Positions 27,245 through 36,049 of a DNA stretch of 64,000 nt are shown here, in pieces. The position numbers were made by a program, and so were the translations under genes. Origin of the DNA: Aurantiacibacter sp. D1-12 (GTDB lineage: Bacteria > Pseudomonadota > Alphaproteobacteria > Sphingomonadales > Sphingomonadaceae); the NCBI RefSeq assembly GCF_028858515.1, contig NZ_JAPJZJ010000002.1, positions 124,001 through 188,000 of the forward strand, written 5' to 3'. The notes under the pieces were generated by a model. It was not told where the DNA came from. It was given only the letters and a program-made list of their open reading frames with translations, and ran no database searches. Each line of letters begins with the position of its first letter. The stretch's first letter is position 1.

Positions 27245-28659
27245 GCTGCGCGCTCCTGCAAGGCTTCGTCAGCCTGTTCTTGCGACGGATGGCGCGAATG
27301 CGAAGTCTTGTCCCATTCGGGCGCCTCACCGCGCAGAGTGCGGGCATAGGCAAACAGGGCACGGCGTCCGGCCATAATGGCGATAATGTTGGCCAGCGGA
27401 ATGCGCAGGACCGCGCGCAAACCTTCTGCCCAGCCATATTCCCTCGCGGTAAAGGCAAAACGCATCACGACCCGCCAGGAAAGCGCCACGAAGTTGGCCA
27501 GCAGCAAACCGTAAAGCAGCGGCGTCGGCTCCCACGGGCGAGAGTATCCCGCCCAACCAAGAATGCTGAGACATGCCGCCAGGATCAGCAGTAGATAACC
27601 TGCGAATAGCACCAAAGCCGAAAGCGGCCCGCGCCGATCACGCATCCGCATCCACATCTCGGCAATGCCGCCATTCCAGCCGAGGCGATCCCACCCCTGA
27701 TAGGCTATGCCGTGCATCCAGCGCGCCTTCTGCTTGACCGCCCGCGACAAGGAGGCGGGGAAGTACCCGCGGGTTGCGATCAGCTGCCCGTCATTGCCGC
27801 GCACGCGCATGAAGCGCGATCTTCCGCCTGCCTCTGCCACGCGGAGGCCAAGCTCGTAATCTTCGGTCAGCGATCCTTCGGAGAAGGGGCCTTGGGAGTC
27901 TTCTTCAAGGCGACCCATGCGATCGAGCATATCGCGCGAGAACGCGCACCCGACGCCCGCCGCCGGCAATCCGGTGCGCAGAGCATCACGTACGACCATC
28001 GCCTTGCCATGGGCTTCGGCAAATTCCTCACAATAATGGCTGGCAACCCAGCGGGACGAAGGGTGAGGCATCGGCAGCACCGGCAACTGCACGAAATCGT
28101 GCTGCTCCAAGGTGCGATCAATAAGCGCTAGCGCCGCCGGATCGACCATATCTTCCGCATCGTGCAGCAACACGCTGGCAACCGGCCTGCGCTGTCGCGC
28201 CTCGTCCAGTTCCATTGCACGATACAGACGGTTGAGGCAGTCGGCCTTTGTCGATGGGCCGTCTTTGTCATGCACGACTAGTCGAACACGCGGATCGCCG
28301 GCCGCCCCATCCAGCGCAGCCTGCAAGGTGGCAGGATCGTTGCGATAACAGCCAATGTAGAAAACCAGATTAGTTTGCCGCCATGCACCGAGTGCATGGC
28401 GCAAAGTGTGTCCGATGACCGGGCTTTCCTGCCAGGCCGGAATGAATACCGCCGTGCGGCCCTGCAACGCCCGGTAGCGAAGATCCTCGCGAGAAACCTT
28501 ATGCGTTTTGATCTTGCCGCGCGCCCGCAGCCACAGCCACGTCGCGTCCATTGCAAACTCGTCCAGCGCGCCGATCAGAAAGAACACGCCAGCAAACAGG
28601 AGTAACTCGTATTCGGCCAGCGCCAACCATTCGAACGCCGACCATGCCCCCAGGCTCAT
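27241..28659 (-). CDS. NfrB-like family 2 glycosyltransferase, inner membrane
   Basis: A 472-residue protein with N-terminal hydrophobic helices (about 17-38). A GT-2 domain carries AVFIPAWQES, DAEDMVDP (metal-binding), LTEDYELGLR and the processive QxxRW-type motif QKARWMHGIAYQGW. Two or more C-terminal transmembrane helices follow. This is the order of NfrB, the E. coli enzyme that makes the glycan needed for phage N4 adsorption. E. coli NfrB is longer and ends in a c-di-GMP-binding MshEN domain; that domain is absent here. Coupled by a 4-bp overlap to a barrel-like protein gene. Likely makes and helps export a surface glycan; substrate unknown. Confidence 0.8.
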   Translation of the reverse strand: MSLGAWSAFEWLALAEYELLLFAGVFFLIGALDEFAMDATWLWLRARGKIKTHKVSREDLRYRALQGRTAVFIPAWQESPVIGHTLRHALGAWRQTNLVFYIGCYRNDPATLQAALDGAAGDPRVRLVVHDKDGPSTKADCLNRLYRAMELDEARQRRPVASVLLHDAEDMVDPAALALIDRTLEQHDFVQLPVLPMPHPSSRWVASHYCEEFAEAHGKAMVVRDALRTGLPAAGVGCAFSRDMLDRMGRLEEDSQGPFSEGSLTEDYELGLRVAEAGGRSRFMRVRGNDGQLIATRGYFPASLSRAVKQKARWMHGIAYQGWDRLGWNGGIAEMWMRMRDRRGPLSALVLFAGYLLLILAACLSILGWAGYSRPWEPTPLLYGLLLANFVALSWRVVMRFAFTAREYGWAEGLRAVLRIPLANIIAIMAGRRALFAYARTLRGEAPEWDKTSHSRHPSQEQADEALQERAA

Positions 28660-28807
28660 TCATTGCCCCCCTTGGACTATCATAGAATTCAGGAGTACAT
28701 TTTACGCCCCCGATTGCAACCACTTGGATCGGTTATCAGAACGAATTACGCACGGATTCGCTCTGGTTACTTGCAATTCTCCGGCATTTCCGAAATGGGG
28801 CACAGAC

Positions 28808-30034
28808 ATGTCAGAACCCAGCACAATTACCAAAGCCGTCCGCAACTTTACCGCGCTGTTCAAAGCCGATGCGTTTGCGGGGATACTGCTGATCCTCGTC
28901 GCGTTGGTTGCGATGGTGGTGGCCAATTCGGGCGTTGCTCCGGCCTATTTCGAACTGTTCAACGGCTATCTCTGGTCCAAAGACACCTTCTACCTGAATA
29001 CAATCCACCTGTGGGTGAACGATGGTCTGATGGTGATCTTCTTCTTCGTTGTAGGGCTGGAAGTGAAGCGAGAGATTATCGCCGGCAACCTCTCCGACCC
29101 CAAGGCACGCAACCTGCCCATACTGGCGGCAATTGCAGGGATGGCAGCCCCGGCTGCAGTCTATTTCTGGATCGCCGGAAGCGAGCCCGGTCTCGCCAAC
29201 GGCTGGGCCATTCCCGCGGCGACAGATATTGCCTTTGCCATGGGCGTTGTCGGCCTGCTGGGCACCCGTGTGCCTTCCGCGCTGCGGCTGTTCCTGCTGA
29301 CGGTGGCCATTGTGGATGACATCGGCGCGGTGACCATCATCGCGATCTTCTACACCGCCAATCTCAAGGTGATGTATCTTGTCGCATCGCTCGTGGTTCT
29401 GGGGTTCATGTACTACCTGAACCGCAAGGGCGTTTCGTCCAAGATCCCGTTCATCGCGCTCACCGTTCTGCTCTGGTATCTGGTGCTTTACTCGGGCGTA
29501 CACGCAACTATCGCCGGCGTACTTGCAGCGCTGATGATCCCGTTCAAGTGCAAGGACGGATCGACCATGCTGGAAGACATGGAGCACTCGCTGGTGCCGT
29601 GGAATGCCTATCTGGTGGTTCCGATATTCGGCTTTGCCAATGCCGGTGTAAACATTTCCGGGCTGGGTATGGACGCGCTGTTAGATCCATTGCCGCTGGC
29701 AATTGCGGCAGGTCTCGTGATTGGCAAGCAAGTGGGCATCTTCTCCACCGTATGGGCTGCCGTAAAGGTTGGCCTTGTCGAAAAGCCCGCGGGATGCACC
29801 TGGGTAGAAGTCTGGGGCGTTTCGATCCTGTGCGGTATCGGCTTCACCATGAGCTTGTTTATCGGTGAACTGGCCTTCCCGGGTTCGGGCGAAGCAGCAC
29901 GTATGTTGCGTGACGAGGCGAAGATCGGTGTCCTTACCGGTTCGCTGATTTCTGCAGTGCTCGGCTATGTGATCCTGCGAATGACAACAAGCCATCCCGA
30001 GCAGAAGGATGATCCGGCCAGCCCGGTCGTCTGA
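28808..30034 (+). CDS. nhaA: Na+/H+ antiporter NhaA
   Basis: A 408-residue antiporter with about twelve hydrophobic helices. The ion-binding aspartates are visible as D170-D171 (AIVDDIGA) and D140 (AATDIAFAMG). VGLEVKREI (82-90) is the cytoplasmic signature. It exchanges sodium for protons in pH and salt homeostasis, which fits a marine or brackish lineage. I chose ATG 28808; the frame extends 300 bp upstream without a ribosome site and would read through the divergent promoter region shared with the glycosyltransferase gene. Confidence 0.95.
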   Translation: MSEPSTITKAVRNFTALFKADAFAGILLILVALVAMVVANSGVAPAYFELFNGYLWSKDTFYLNTIHLWVNDGLMVIFFFVVGLEVKREIIAGNLSDPKARNLPILAAIAGMAAPAAVYFWIAGSEPGLANGWAIPAATDIAFAMGVVGLLGTRVPSALRLFLLTVAIVDDIGAVTIIAIFYTANLKVMYLVASLVVLGFMYYLNRKGVSSKIPFIALTVLLWYLVLYSGVHATIAGVLAALMIPFKCKDGSTMLEDMEHSLVPWNAYLVVPIFGFANAGVNISGLGMDALLDPLPLAIAAGLVIGKQVGIFSTVWAAVKVGLVEKPAGCTWVEVWGVSILCGIGFTMSLFIGELAFPGSGEAARMLRDEAKIGVLTGSLISAVLGYVILRMTTSHPEQKDDPASPVV

Positions 30035-30049
30035 TCCGGTTGTCATGCA

Positions 30050-30080
30050 AAACAAAAGGGCACCGGGATCCAGCGTGCCC
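30050..30080 (-). terminator. Rho-independent terminator of the DUF3297 gene
   Basis: On the minus strand GGGCAC pairs with GTGCCC, followed by TTTTGTTTTGC, 16 bp after the stop of the DUF3297 gene. It lies between that gene and the convergent nhaA, and the palindrome could also act on nhaA transcripts. Confidence 0.75.
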
Positions 30081-30095
30081 GTCAGTCCTGCGTAA

Positions 30096-30380
30096 TCAGT
30101 CTTTCTTGTTGATCGGCGGATTGTCGCCCAAGTCTTCATACCAGGCCTCTACCGAGCCATTCAGCTTGATCGTGAGCGGGCGCCCCTTGCGGTCCACCGT
30201 TTTGCCCGCCTGTACGCGCACCCAGCCTTCGGGAATCGAGTATTCCTCGATATCGGTGCGCTCGCGCCCCTTGAAGCGGATGGCCACGCCGCGTTGCAGC
30301 TTTTCGCCGTCGAAAAATTCGCTGCGTGGATCGATCGCGAGGCGATCAGGCGGTGTGTCTTTTGCGTTTTCGTCACTCAT
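30096..30380 (-). CDS. DUF3297 family protein
   Basis: A 94-residue soluble protein matching DUF3297: PPDRLAIDPRSEFFD near the N-terminus, RGVAIRFKGRERTDIEEYSIPEGWVRV in the middle, and GRPLTIKLNGSVEAWYED near the end. Function unknown. Start ATG 30380; a longer frame begins 36 bp upstream with a hydrophobic leader that does not belong to the family. It is monocistronic with its own terminator, convergent to nhaA. Confidence 0.88.
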   Translation of the reverse strand: MSDENAKDTPPDRLAIDPRSEFFDGEKLQRGVAIRFKGRERTDIEEYSIPEGWVRVQAGKTVDRKGRPLTIKLNGSVEAWYEDLGDNPPINKKD

Positions 30381-30518
30381 GCGGCTGCCAACTAGCCAAA
30401 CCGGCGCAAAAAGCAATCGAATTGCCGAGTCTGTGCAAGTCCGTCTTGCCCTTTTACGCAGTCCCTTCTAAGGGCGGCGCTTCGTGCGCGGGTATACACC
30501 CGCACGGTTCGCTTTGCT

Positions 30519-30603
30519 GCGGGCGTGGCGGAACTGGTAGACGCGCTGGTTTTAGGTACCAGTATCTTACGATGTGGGGGTTCGAGTCCCTTCGCCCGCA
30601 CCA
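30519..30603 (+). tRNA. tRNA-Leu(UAG)
   Basis: An 85-nt tRNA with acceptor stem GCGGGCG/CGCCCGC, discriminator A and encoded CCA (30601-30603). Anticodon arm CTGGT-TTTAGGT-ACCAG gives anticodon TAG at 30553-30555. A long variable arm (about 15 nt after the anticodon stem) is the class II leucine feature, and the T-arm GGGGTTCGAGTCCC is canonical. It reads CUA and other CUN codons. It lies 61 bp upstream of tig. Confidence 0.97.
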
Positions 30604-30664
30604 GTTTCGCTGGCCGGATTACGGTTGGCGCGGACCGGAAGAGAGATTGAAGTAAAGGCTGACA

Positions 30665-32194
30665 ATGCAGATCGTCGAAACCACCAATGAAGGCCTCAAG
30701 CGTGCCTACACCGTCACCATCACTGCCAAGGACATCGATTCCAAGATCGATGCCGAGGTAAAGAAGGTTGCACCGCAGGTGCGCATGCCCGGCTTCCGCC
30801 CGGGTAAAGTGCCCGCCAACCTCGTGCGCAAGATGCACGGTGAAGCGCTGCACGCAGACGTGCTGAACAACACGGTGCGCGAATCGGTGGACGGCCTGAT
30901 CAAGGACAAAAAGCTGCGCCCTGCGCTGCAGCCGAAGGTCGAGATGAAAGAAGGTTACGAGCAAGGCAAGGATGCCGAGCTCACCGTCGAAGTCGAAGTG
31001 CTTCCCGAAATCGAAACGCCTTCGATCGAAGGCCTGACGCTTGAAAAGCTCAACGTCCCCGTCAGCGACGAACAGCTTGATGAAGCGCTCGGCAAGATCG
31101 CTGAAGGTCAGAAGAGCTACAAGGATGCAGCCAAGACCAAGAAGGCTGCCGAAGGCGACCAGCTGATCATCGATTTCACCGGCCGCGTGGACGGCGAGGA
31201 ATTCGAAGGCGGCAAGGCTGAAGATGCTCCGCTGGTGATCGGTTCCGGCCAGTTCATCCCGGGCTTCGAAGAGCAGCTGACAGGCGCCAAGAAGGGCGAC
31301 GAGAAGACCATCAAGGTCACTTTCCCCGAAGATTACCCTGCCGAGCACCTCGCCGGTAAGGATGCCGAGTTCGACGTGTCCGTGAAGCAGGTGAAGGTCG
31401 AAGGCGAAACCAAGGTGGACGAAGACTTCGCCAAGGCGCTGGGCCTCGACAGCCTCGACAAGCTGAAGGAGCTTGTGAAGGGCCAGATCGAGCAAGAAAG
31501 TGCCGGTCTCACGCGCACGCAGATGAAGCGCCAGCTGCTCGACACGCTGGCTGCCGATCACGATTTCGACGTTCCGCCGACCATGGTGGAAGCCGAATTC
31601 GACCAGATCTGGAACCAGCTGACCCAGGAAGCTGCGAAGGAAGACGATACCGACGCGGCGATGAAGGAACTGGAAGCCGAGAAGGACGACTACAAGCGCA
31701 TTGCAGAGCGCCGCGTTCGCCTCGGCCTACTGCTGTCCGAAATTGGCCAGGCCAATGGCGTTGAAGTCAGCCAGCAGGAGATGCAGATGCTGATCCAGCA
31801 GGCTGCCCAGCAGTATCGCGCCGAAGACCGCGAGCGTTTCATCGAATACGTGCGCAATGAACCGATGGCCCAGGCCCAGCTGCGCGCACCGCTGTATGAA
31901 GACAAGGTTGTCGACTTCCTGTTCGACAAGGCCGAAGTCACCGAGCGCGACGTGACGCGTGAAGAACTGGAAGCCGCCATCGAAGCCGAGGAAGCAGCAC
32001 CTGCTCCGGCCAAGAAGAAAAAGGCACCTGCGAAGAAGAAGGCTCCCGCCAAAAAGGCCGCTCCGAAGAAGGAAGTTGCCAAGAAGGCTCCGGCTAAGAA
32101 AGCTCCGGCAAAGAAGGCCGCTGCAAAGCCCGCAGCGAAGAAGGCTCCGGCCAAGAAGCCTGCTGCAAAGAAGGCTCCTGCTAAGAAGAAGTAA
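30665..32194 (+). CDS. tig: Trigger factor with histone-H1-like basic C-terminal tail
   Basis: Ribosome-associated chaperone and prolyl isomerase, 509 residues. The N-terminal ribosome-binding domain contains the signature GFRPGKVP (about 45-52). The FKBP-type PPIase domain spans about 163-245, and a helical substrate-binding region follows to about 443. The last 66 residues (444-509) are almost only Ala, Lys and Pro in APAKK/AAKK-type repeats, like histone H1 tails. This tail is not part of the canonical trigger factor of about 430-450 residues. It may bind nucleic acid or ribosomal RNA. It follows tRNA-Leu and ends in a strong terminator. Confidence 0.96.
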   Translation: MQIVETTNEGLKRAYTVTITAKDIDSKIDAEVKKVAPQVRMPGFRPGKVPANLVRKMHGEALHADVLNNTVRESVDGLIKDKKLRPALQPKVEMKEGYEQGKDAELTVEVEVLPEIETPSIEGLTLEKLNVPVSDEQLDEALGKIAEGQKSYKDAAKTKKAAEGDQLIIDFTGRVDGEEFEGGKAEDAPLVIGSGQFIPGFEEQLTGAKKGDEKTIKVTFPEDYPAEHLAGKDAEFDVSVKQVKVEGETKVDEDFAKALGLDSLDKLKELVKGQIEQESAGLTRTQMKRQLLDTLAADHDFDVPPTMVEAEFDQIWNQLTQEAAKEDDTDAAMKELEAEKDDYKRIAERRVRLGLLLSEIGQANGVEVSQQEMQMLIQQAAQQYRAEDRERFIEYVRNEPMAQAQLRAPLYEDKVVDFLFDKAEVTERDVTREELEAAIEAEEAAPAPAKKKKAPAKKKAPAKKAAPKKEVAKKAPAKKAPAKKAAAKPAAKKAPAKKPAAKKAPAKKK

Positions 32195-32218
32195 GCGGGT
32201 CCCCGGATCGCTACAGAA

Positions 32219-32254
32219 AACCCCTCTCCGGCAGGCGCTGGAGAGGGGTTTTTC
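32219..32254. terminator. Bidirectional terminator between tig and a TonB-dependent receptor
   Basis: An 11-bp perfect stem AACCCCTCTCC / GGAGAGGGGTT is followed by TTTCTTT on the plus strand and TTTTCTG on the minus strand. It lies 25 bp after the tig stop and 19 bp beyond the stop of the convergent receptor gene, so it can serve both. Confidence 0.88.
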
Positions 32255-32272
32255 TTTGTCCGTGCTTGATGC

Positions 32273-34387
32273 TTAGAAGCTGCCCGTCAGTGTCAGCGTA
32301 ATACGCTGGCCAAGGTCGCGGCGGCGCTCTTCAGTAAACAGGACTGGCGCTGTATTGCGCGGCCCATCATAGACCGTGCGGAACAGGAAATCCTCACGAT
32401 CGAGCAGATCTACGAGGCGCAGGTTCGCAGTCGCGCCGAACACGTCCTTGTGTTCAATGAACACCGCAGCCTGCGTGTTTGCGCCGTGTTCGAGAATTTC
32501 TTGCGTCACGCGGTATCCGGGTGCACGTTCGACATCTTCGAATGACCAGCCCCACGCCCAGTCGGTGCGCGGCACGTCATGCCGGAAGTCGAAACGGAAT
32601 GCGAAGGGATCATTGCGGTCGAAGCGGCGCGCGACGTCCGTGACCGGATCGATCAATTCGGAATCTTCCCACCGGACAATGAGATCGAGTTGGCCGCCTT
32701 CCAGCCCAAGCGGAGCCAATTGCAATGTTCCATTGAAATCGAGACCGTAGCGGCTGGCGGAATCGAGATTACCCCGCGCCGCGCCTCCATTGGCCAGCGG
32801 AACGATTACCAACAAATCTTCGATCTCCTGATCGAACAACGTCAGCGTCGCCGAACCCCATTCGCCAAAGTTCTTGGCGATCTCGAGCTCCAATTCCCAG
32901 CTTTGCTGCGGACGAAGATCGCTATTGCCGGCGTTCTGTTGCTCTTCGGACAGGTTCACGCTGGAGAGGAAATCGCCAAAATCGAGCTGCCCGACACGGC
33001 GCGCCACTTCGACATTGATATCCAGCCCGTCTATCGGTGCCCAGGCAAGGCTGAGCGAGCCTTTGGGCCGCTGGAAGCTACGCGACCGCGCGTTGTCTCC
33101 GGTTTGTGAAAGCTGCGAATATTCGCCGCCGCCAATCAACTGCACTGACAGATTTTCGGTAAGGGAAAAGCCTACACTAAGGAGCGCTTCATAGCGGTCC
33201 TCGCGCACTCCGCCGACGCCGCCGTCGAACGTCGTTTCAACATAGTCGCCTTGCACCGGATCAAAATCGAACAGGCGTCCTTCCTGATCCAGCCGGTTGA
33301 AGGCCGCCTCACCCGAAAGCTGGAAATCCGCCCCCAGCATGCCCCAACTGTATTCGGCGCGCCCGATCCGCTCGCCGCGATCGAACACGCGGATAAACTG
33401 CGAGCCGCTCAGTTCCGATCCTTGCTGATCAAGCAGCGATGTCGACGTCCGGTCGCCATGGTCGAAGCTTTCGAGCGCAATAAGCTTAAGCTCGCCCCCA
33501 GCCAGCGGGAAAGTGATGTCACCGCCGATCTCGTAATACCATTCGTCACTGCGCGTATCGAAGGTTTCGACAAAGGGCGTGAGCGGATTGCTCGCGATAC
33601 GTGCTTCCACTTCTTCGGAGTCAAAAATCTCGATCCCGCCGGAAAGGTTCAGATTGACCGCCACCTCAGGCGCGATGTCGAACGAAAGGAAGGCGTTGAG
33701 ATTGGGCCGGTTGAACAGGTTCGATTGGGAATTAAGCCGTTCATCCACCGTGCCATCAGCCAGTGTGATGATGGAGGGGCCGGAGCGCCCGCGCGCAAAA
33801 TCGCGGTTCTCCAGCGCCAGTGTGTAGTCCACCCCTCCCACTTGCCCGGTCAGCGAAATCTCGCCTTCGAACCATTGCGCGGGTGCGGTGCCGAAATTCC
33901 ATTCAGGCCGCCAACGAAACTGCCCCGCAGCCCCGCCCTGCTGGACTATGATGTTGGCGACGCGGCCCGATAGCCCGGGGATGTCCAGCGTAGCCCCGTC
34001 AACAACTTCGATGCGAACAACCTGCTCTACCGAAATGCGCGCGAGCTGGTCTGCCGTGCTGGTCGACTTGCTGGAGATACGTTCGCCGTTGATCAGCAGG
34101 TTTTCCGAAGCCTGGCCGAAACCGCGTCCTCCGCCTCCGCCGCCGCCGCCACGATCGACATCGAAGCCCGGAAGCTGCTCGATCAGGTCGAGCGCATTGC
34201 GCGGTGCAAAGCGGGCGAAATCGGCGGGCGTGTAGACTTCGCGAACATCCCCCGTCGCACCTTCGTCAACCGACACGTCCTGCGCTTCGGCAACACCCTC
34301 CGCCTCCTGCGCCCACACCGGAGCGGCGTGCCACGTGAGAGCAATGGCAAGCGAGAACATCCCGCATTTTGCATGACGGTGGGTCAC
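32273..34387 (-). CDS. TonB-dependent receptor (first of a paralogous pair)
   Basis: An outer-membrane TonB-dependent receptor of about 704 residues. A signal peptide ends near PVWA-Q. The plug domain contains FAPRNALDLIEQLPGF, a run of eight glycines, LLINGERISSKS and VEVVDGATLDIPG-like strands. A long beta-barrel ends in LTLTGSF (C-terminal Phe). I chose GTG 34387 because it gives a proper signal peptide and a length equal to the paralogue at 36.1-38.2 kb. ATG 34360 or 34450 are alternatives. The ligand is unknown. The amidase next to it suggests import of an amide-containing molecule. Confidence 0.88.
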   Translation of the reverse strand: MTHRHAKCGMFSLAIALTWHAAPVWAQEAEGVAEAQDVSVDEGATGDVREVYTPADFARFAPRNALDLIEQLPGFDVDRGGGGGGGGRGFGQASENLLINGERISSKSTSTADQLARISVEQVVRIEVVDGATLDIPGLSGRVANIIVQQGGAAGQFRWRPEWNFGTAPAQWFEGEISLTGQVGGVDYTLALENRDFARGRSGPSIITLADGTVDERLNSQSNLFNRPNLNAFLSFDIAPEVAVNLNLSGGIEIFDSEEVEARIASNPLTPFVETFDTRSDEWYYEIGGDITFPLAGGELKLIALESFDHGDRTSTSLLDQQGSELSGSQFIRVFDRGERIGRAEYSWGMLGADFQLSGEAAFNRLDQEGRLFDFDPVQGDYVETTFDGGVGGVREDRYEALLSVGFSLTENLSVQLIGGGEYSQLSQTGDNARSRSFQRPKGSLSLAWAPIDGLDINVEVARRVGQLDFGDFLSSVNLSEEQQNAGNSDLRPQQSWELELEIAKNFGEWGSATLTLFDQEIEDLLVIVPLANGGAARGNLDSASRYGLDFNGTLQLAPLGLEGGQLDLIVRWEDSELIDPVTDVARRFDRNDPFAFRFDFRHDVPRTDWAWGWSFEDVERAPGYRVTQEILEHGANTQAAVFIEHKDVFGATANLRLVDLLDREDFLFRTVYDGPRNTAPVLFTEERRRDLGQRITLTLTGSF

Positions 34388-34459
34388 AATAGAGATGGGC
34401 TCCGAACGGATTGATGTTGCGCCGCTAAGCCAATTTGTAACGCGCGGCAATACGGACTG

Positions 34460-36007
34460 TTAGTCCTCCACTCCGAGATCTGCCGGCCGCCAGGGTCTTA
34501 GCGAGGGTTCCGGCAATTCAGCGGTGCGGGCGCGCTCGTATGAAGCGCCGGCCTGCAACACGGCGTGGTCGTCCCATGCAGCACCGATGAAGGAAAGACC
34601 CACCGGTAGACCCTCGATATGCCCCATCGGCACGGTGAGATGCGGGTATCCGGCGATAGCGGCAAGCGACCCTGCCCCTATGCCGCCACGGAAGTTGTCG
34701 CCATTCACAAGGTCGTTCACCCAAGCCGGACCGCGCGTGGGCGCGACAAGGAAAGCGACATTGTGCTCGGCAAGCAGCGCATCGATGCCTTCGGGGCCGG
34801 CAATGCGGAAGCTGTTCGCACGGGCAGCTTCATAGGCTGCGGTATCGGTGGTTTGCAGCGATTGCTCGAAAATGTCCTGCCCGAACCAGCGCATTTCCGC
34901 GTCCGCATGGGCTTCATTGAACGCGATCAGGTCTTCCAATGACCGTACCGGGATGTCGGCAGGAGAACCTTCGAGGTAAGCGTCTATCCCCTCGCGGAAT
35001 TCATACAGCAGTACGGTATAGCTGTCGCCCCAGATGGCAGGGTCGGTTTCGTGGGTGATATCAACCAGCACCGCGCCTGCGCTCTCAAGATCGGCCAGCG
35101 CCACCTCGTAGACTTCGCACAGCGGCGCGAAATCGCCGCACCGTTCGCGCATTACGCCAATGCGCACGCCATCGAGCGCATTATGATCAAGATCGGCGGT
35201 GAAGTCGTAACCCAGGTCGCCTTCTCCCATTTCACCGTAATTAGGTCCGGCAATGGCAGAGAGCAGCAGCGCGGCATCAGGCACATTGCGGGTCATCGGC
35301 CCGGCGGTGTCCTGCGAGTGGCTGATCGGTACGATCAAGTCCTGGCTGACCAGGCCCACCGTGGGTTTGAAACCGACCACACCGTTTATGCTGGCCGGGC
35401 AGGTGATCGATCCGTTGGTCTCGGTGCCGATAGCCCCCCAGCTCAAACCTGCAGCAACAGCCGCGCCACTGCCCGAGGACGAACCGCAGCTGTTGCGATC
35501 CGTGGCGTAGGGGTTGCGCGTAAGACCGCCAACCGCACTCCAGCCGCTGGTGCTTTCGGTCGAGCGGAAGTTTGCCCATTCGGAGAGGTTCGTCTTGCCG
35601 AGCACAACACCGCCATTCTGGCGCATCCTTGCGATCAGCGGCGCATCACGGCCTGTGTCGTTACCAGCCAGCGCGAGCGAGCCTGCCGTGGTGGGCAATT
35701 CCCGCGTTTCGATATTGTCTTTGACGAGCACTGTTCGGCCATCCAGCCATGCTCCAGCTCGCTCAGCAACGCGCGCATCCCGAACTGCGTTTGGATTGAT
35801 GGCGATGACCGCATTGAGTTGGGGGCCTGCATCATCGATCGTCTCTATGCGTTCGAGCTGGGTAACCACTCCAAGCGAACGGTCTATCCTGCTTCCTTCA
35901 GCTGTCCCGCTCACTTCCGACGTAGAATGGGCCTGCCCCCATCCTGATTGCGGCGAAAGAGCAATGGCAGAGACAGAGGCGGCGGCGAGCAGAAAGGCAT
36001 TTTTCAT
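34460..36007 (-). CDS. Exported amidase-signature hydrolase
   Basis: A 515-residue amidase-signature enzyme with a Sec signal peptide (about residues 1-25, ending near GWGQA). The Ser-cisSer-Lys triad is recognisable: Lys in VLVKDNIET, cis-Ser in CGSSSGSGAAVAAG, and nucleophile Ser in GTETNGSITCPA. It resembles gatA but is exported, and so is likely periplasmic. It would hydrolyse an amide brought in by a neighbouring receptor. Start ATG 36007 follows AAAGGAGGGC. It lies between two paralogous TonB-dependent receptors on the same strand (42 bp and 72 bp gaps), suggesting one uptake locus. Confidence 0.87.
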   Translation of the reverse strand: MKNAFLLAAASVSAIALSPQSGWGQAHSTSEVSGTAEGSRIDRSLGVVTQLERIETIDDAGPQLNAVIAINPNAVRDARVAERAGAWLDGRTVLVKDNIETRELPTTAGSLALAGNDTGRDAPLIARMRQNGGVVLGKTNLSEWANFRSTESTSGWSAVGGLTRNPYATDRNSCGSSSGSGAAVAAGLSWGAIGTETNGSITCPASINGVVGFKPTVGLVSQDLIVPISHSQDTAGPMTRNVPDAALLLSAIAGPNYGEMGEGDLGYDFTADLDHNALDGVRIGVMRERCGDFAPLCEVYEVALADLESAGAVLVDITHETDPAIWGDSYTVLLYEFREGIDAYLEGSPADIPVRSLEDLIAFNEAHADAEMRWFGQDIFEQSLQTTDTAAYEAARANSFRIAGPEGIDALLAEHNVAFLVAPTRGPAWVNDLVNGDNFRGGIGAGSLAAIAGYPHLTVPMGHIEGLPVGLSFIGAAWDDHAVLQAGASYERARTAELPEPSLRPWRPADLGVED

Positions 36008-36049
36008 GCCCTCCTTTGTGCGCTTGATGCCGCGCGCAATCAATCCCGT

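Noticed and set aside
34130-34160. Glycine-repeat (trinucleotide) tract in a receptor plug as a phase-variation switch
   Set aside because: The repeat unit is three bases, so slippage would change length but not frame; the tract encodes eight glycines and is not a switch by itself.
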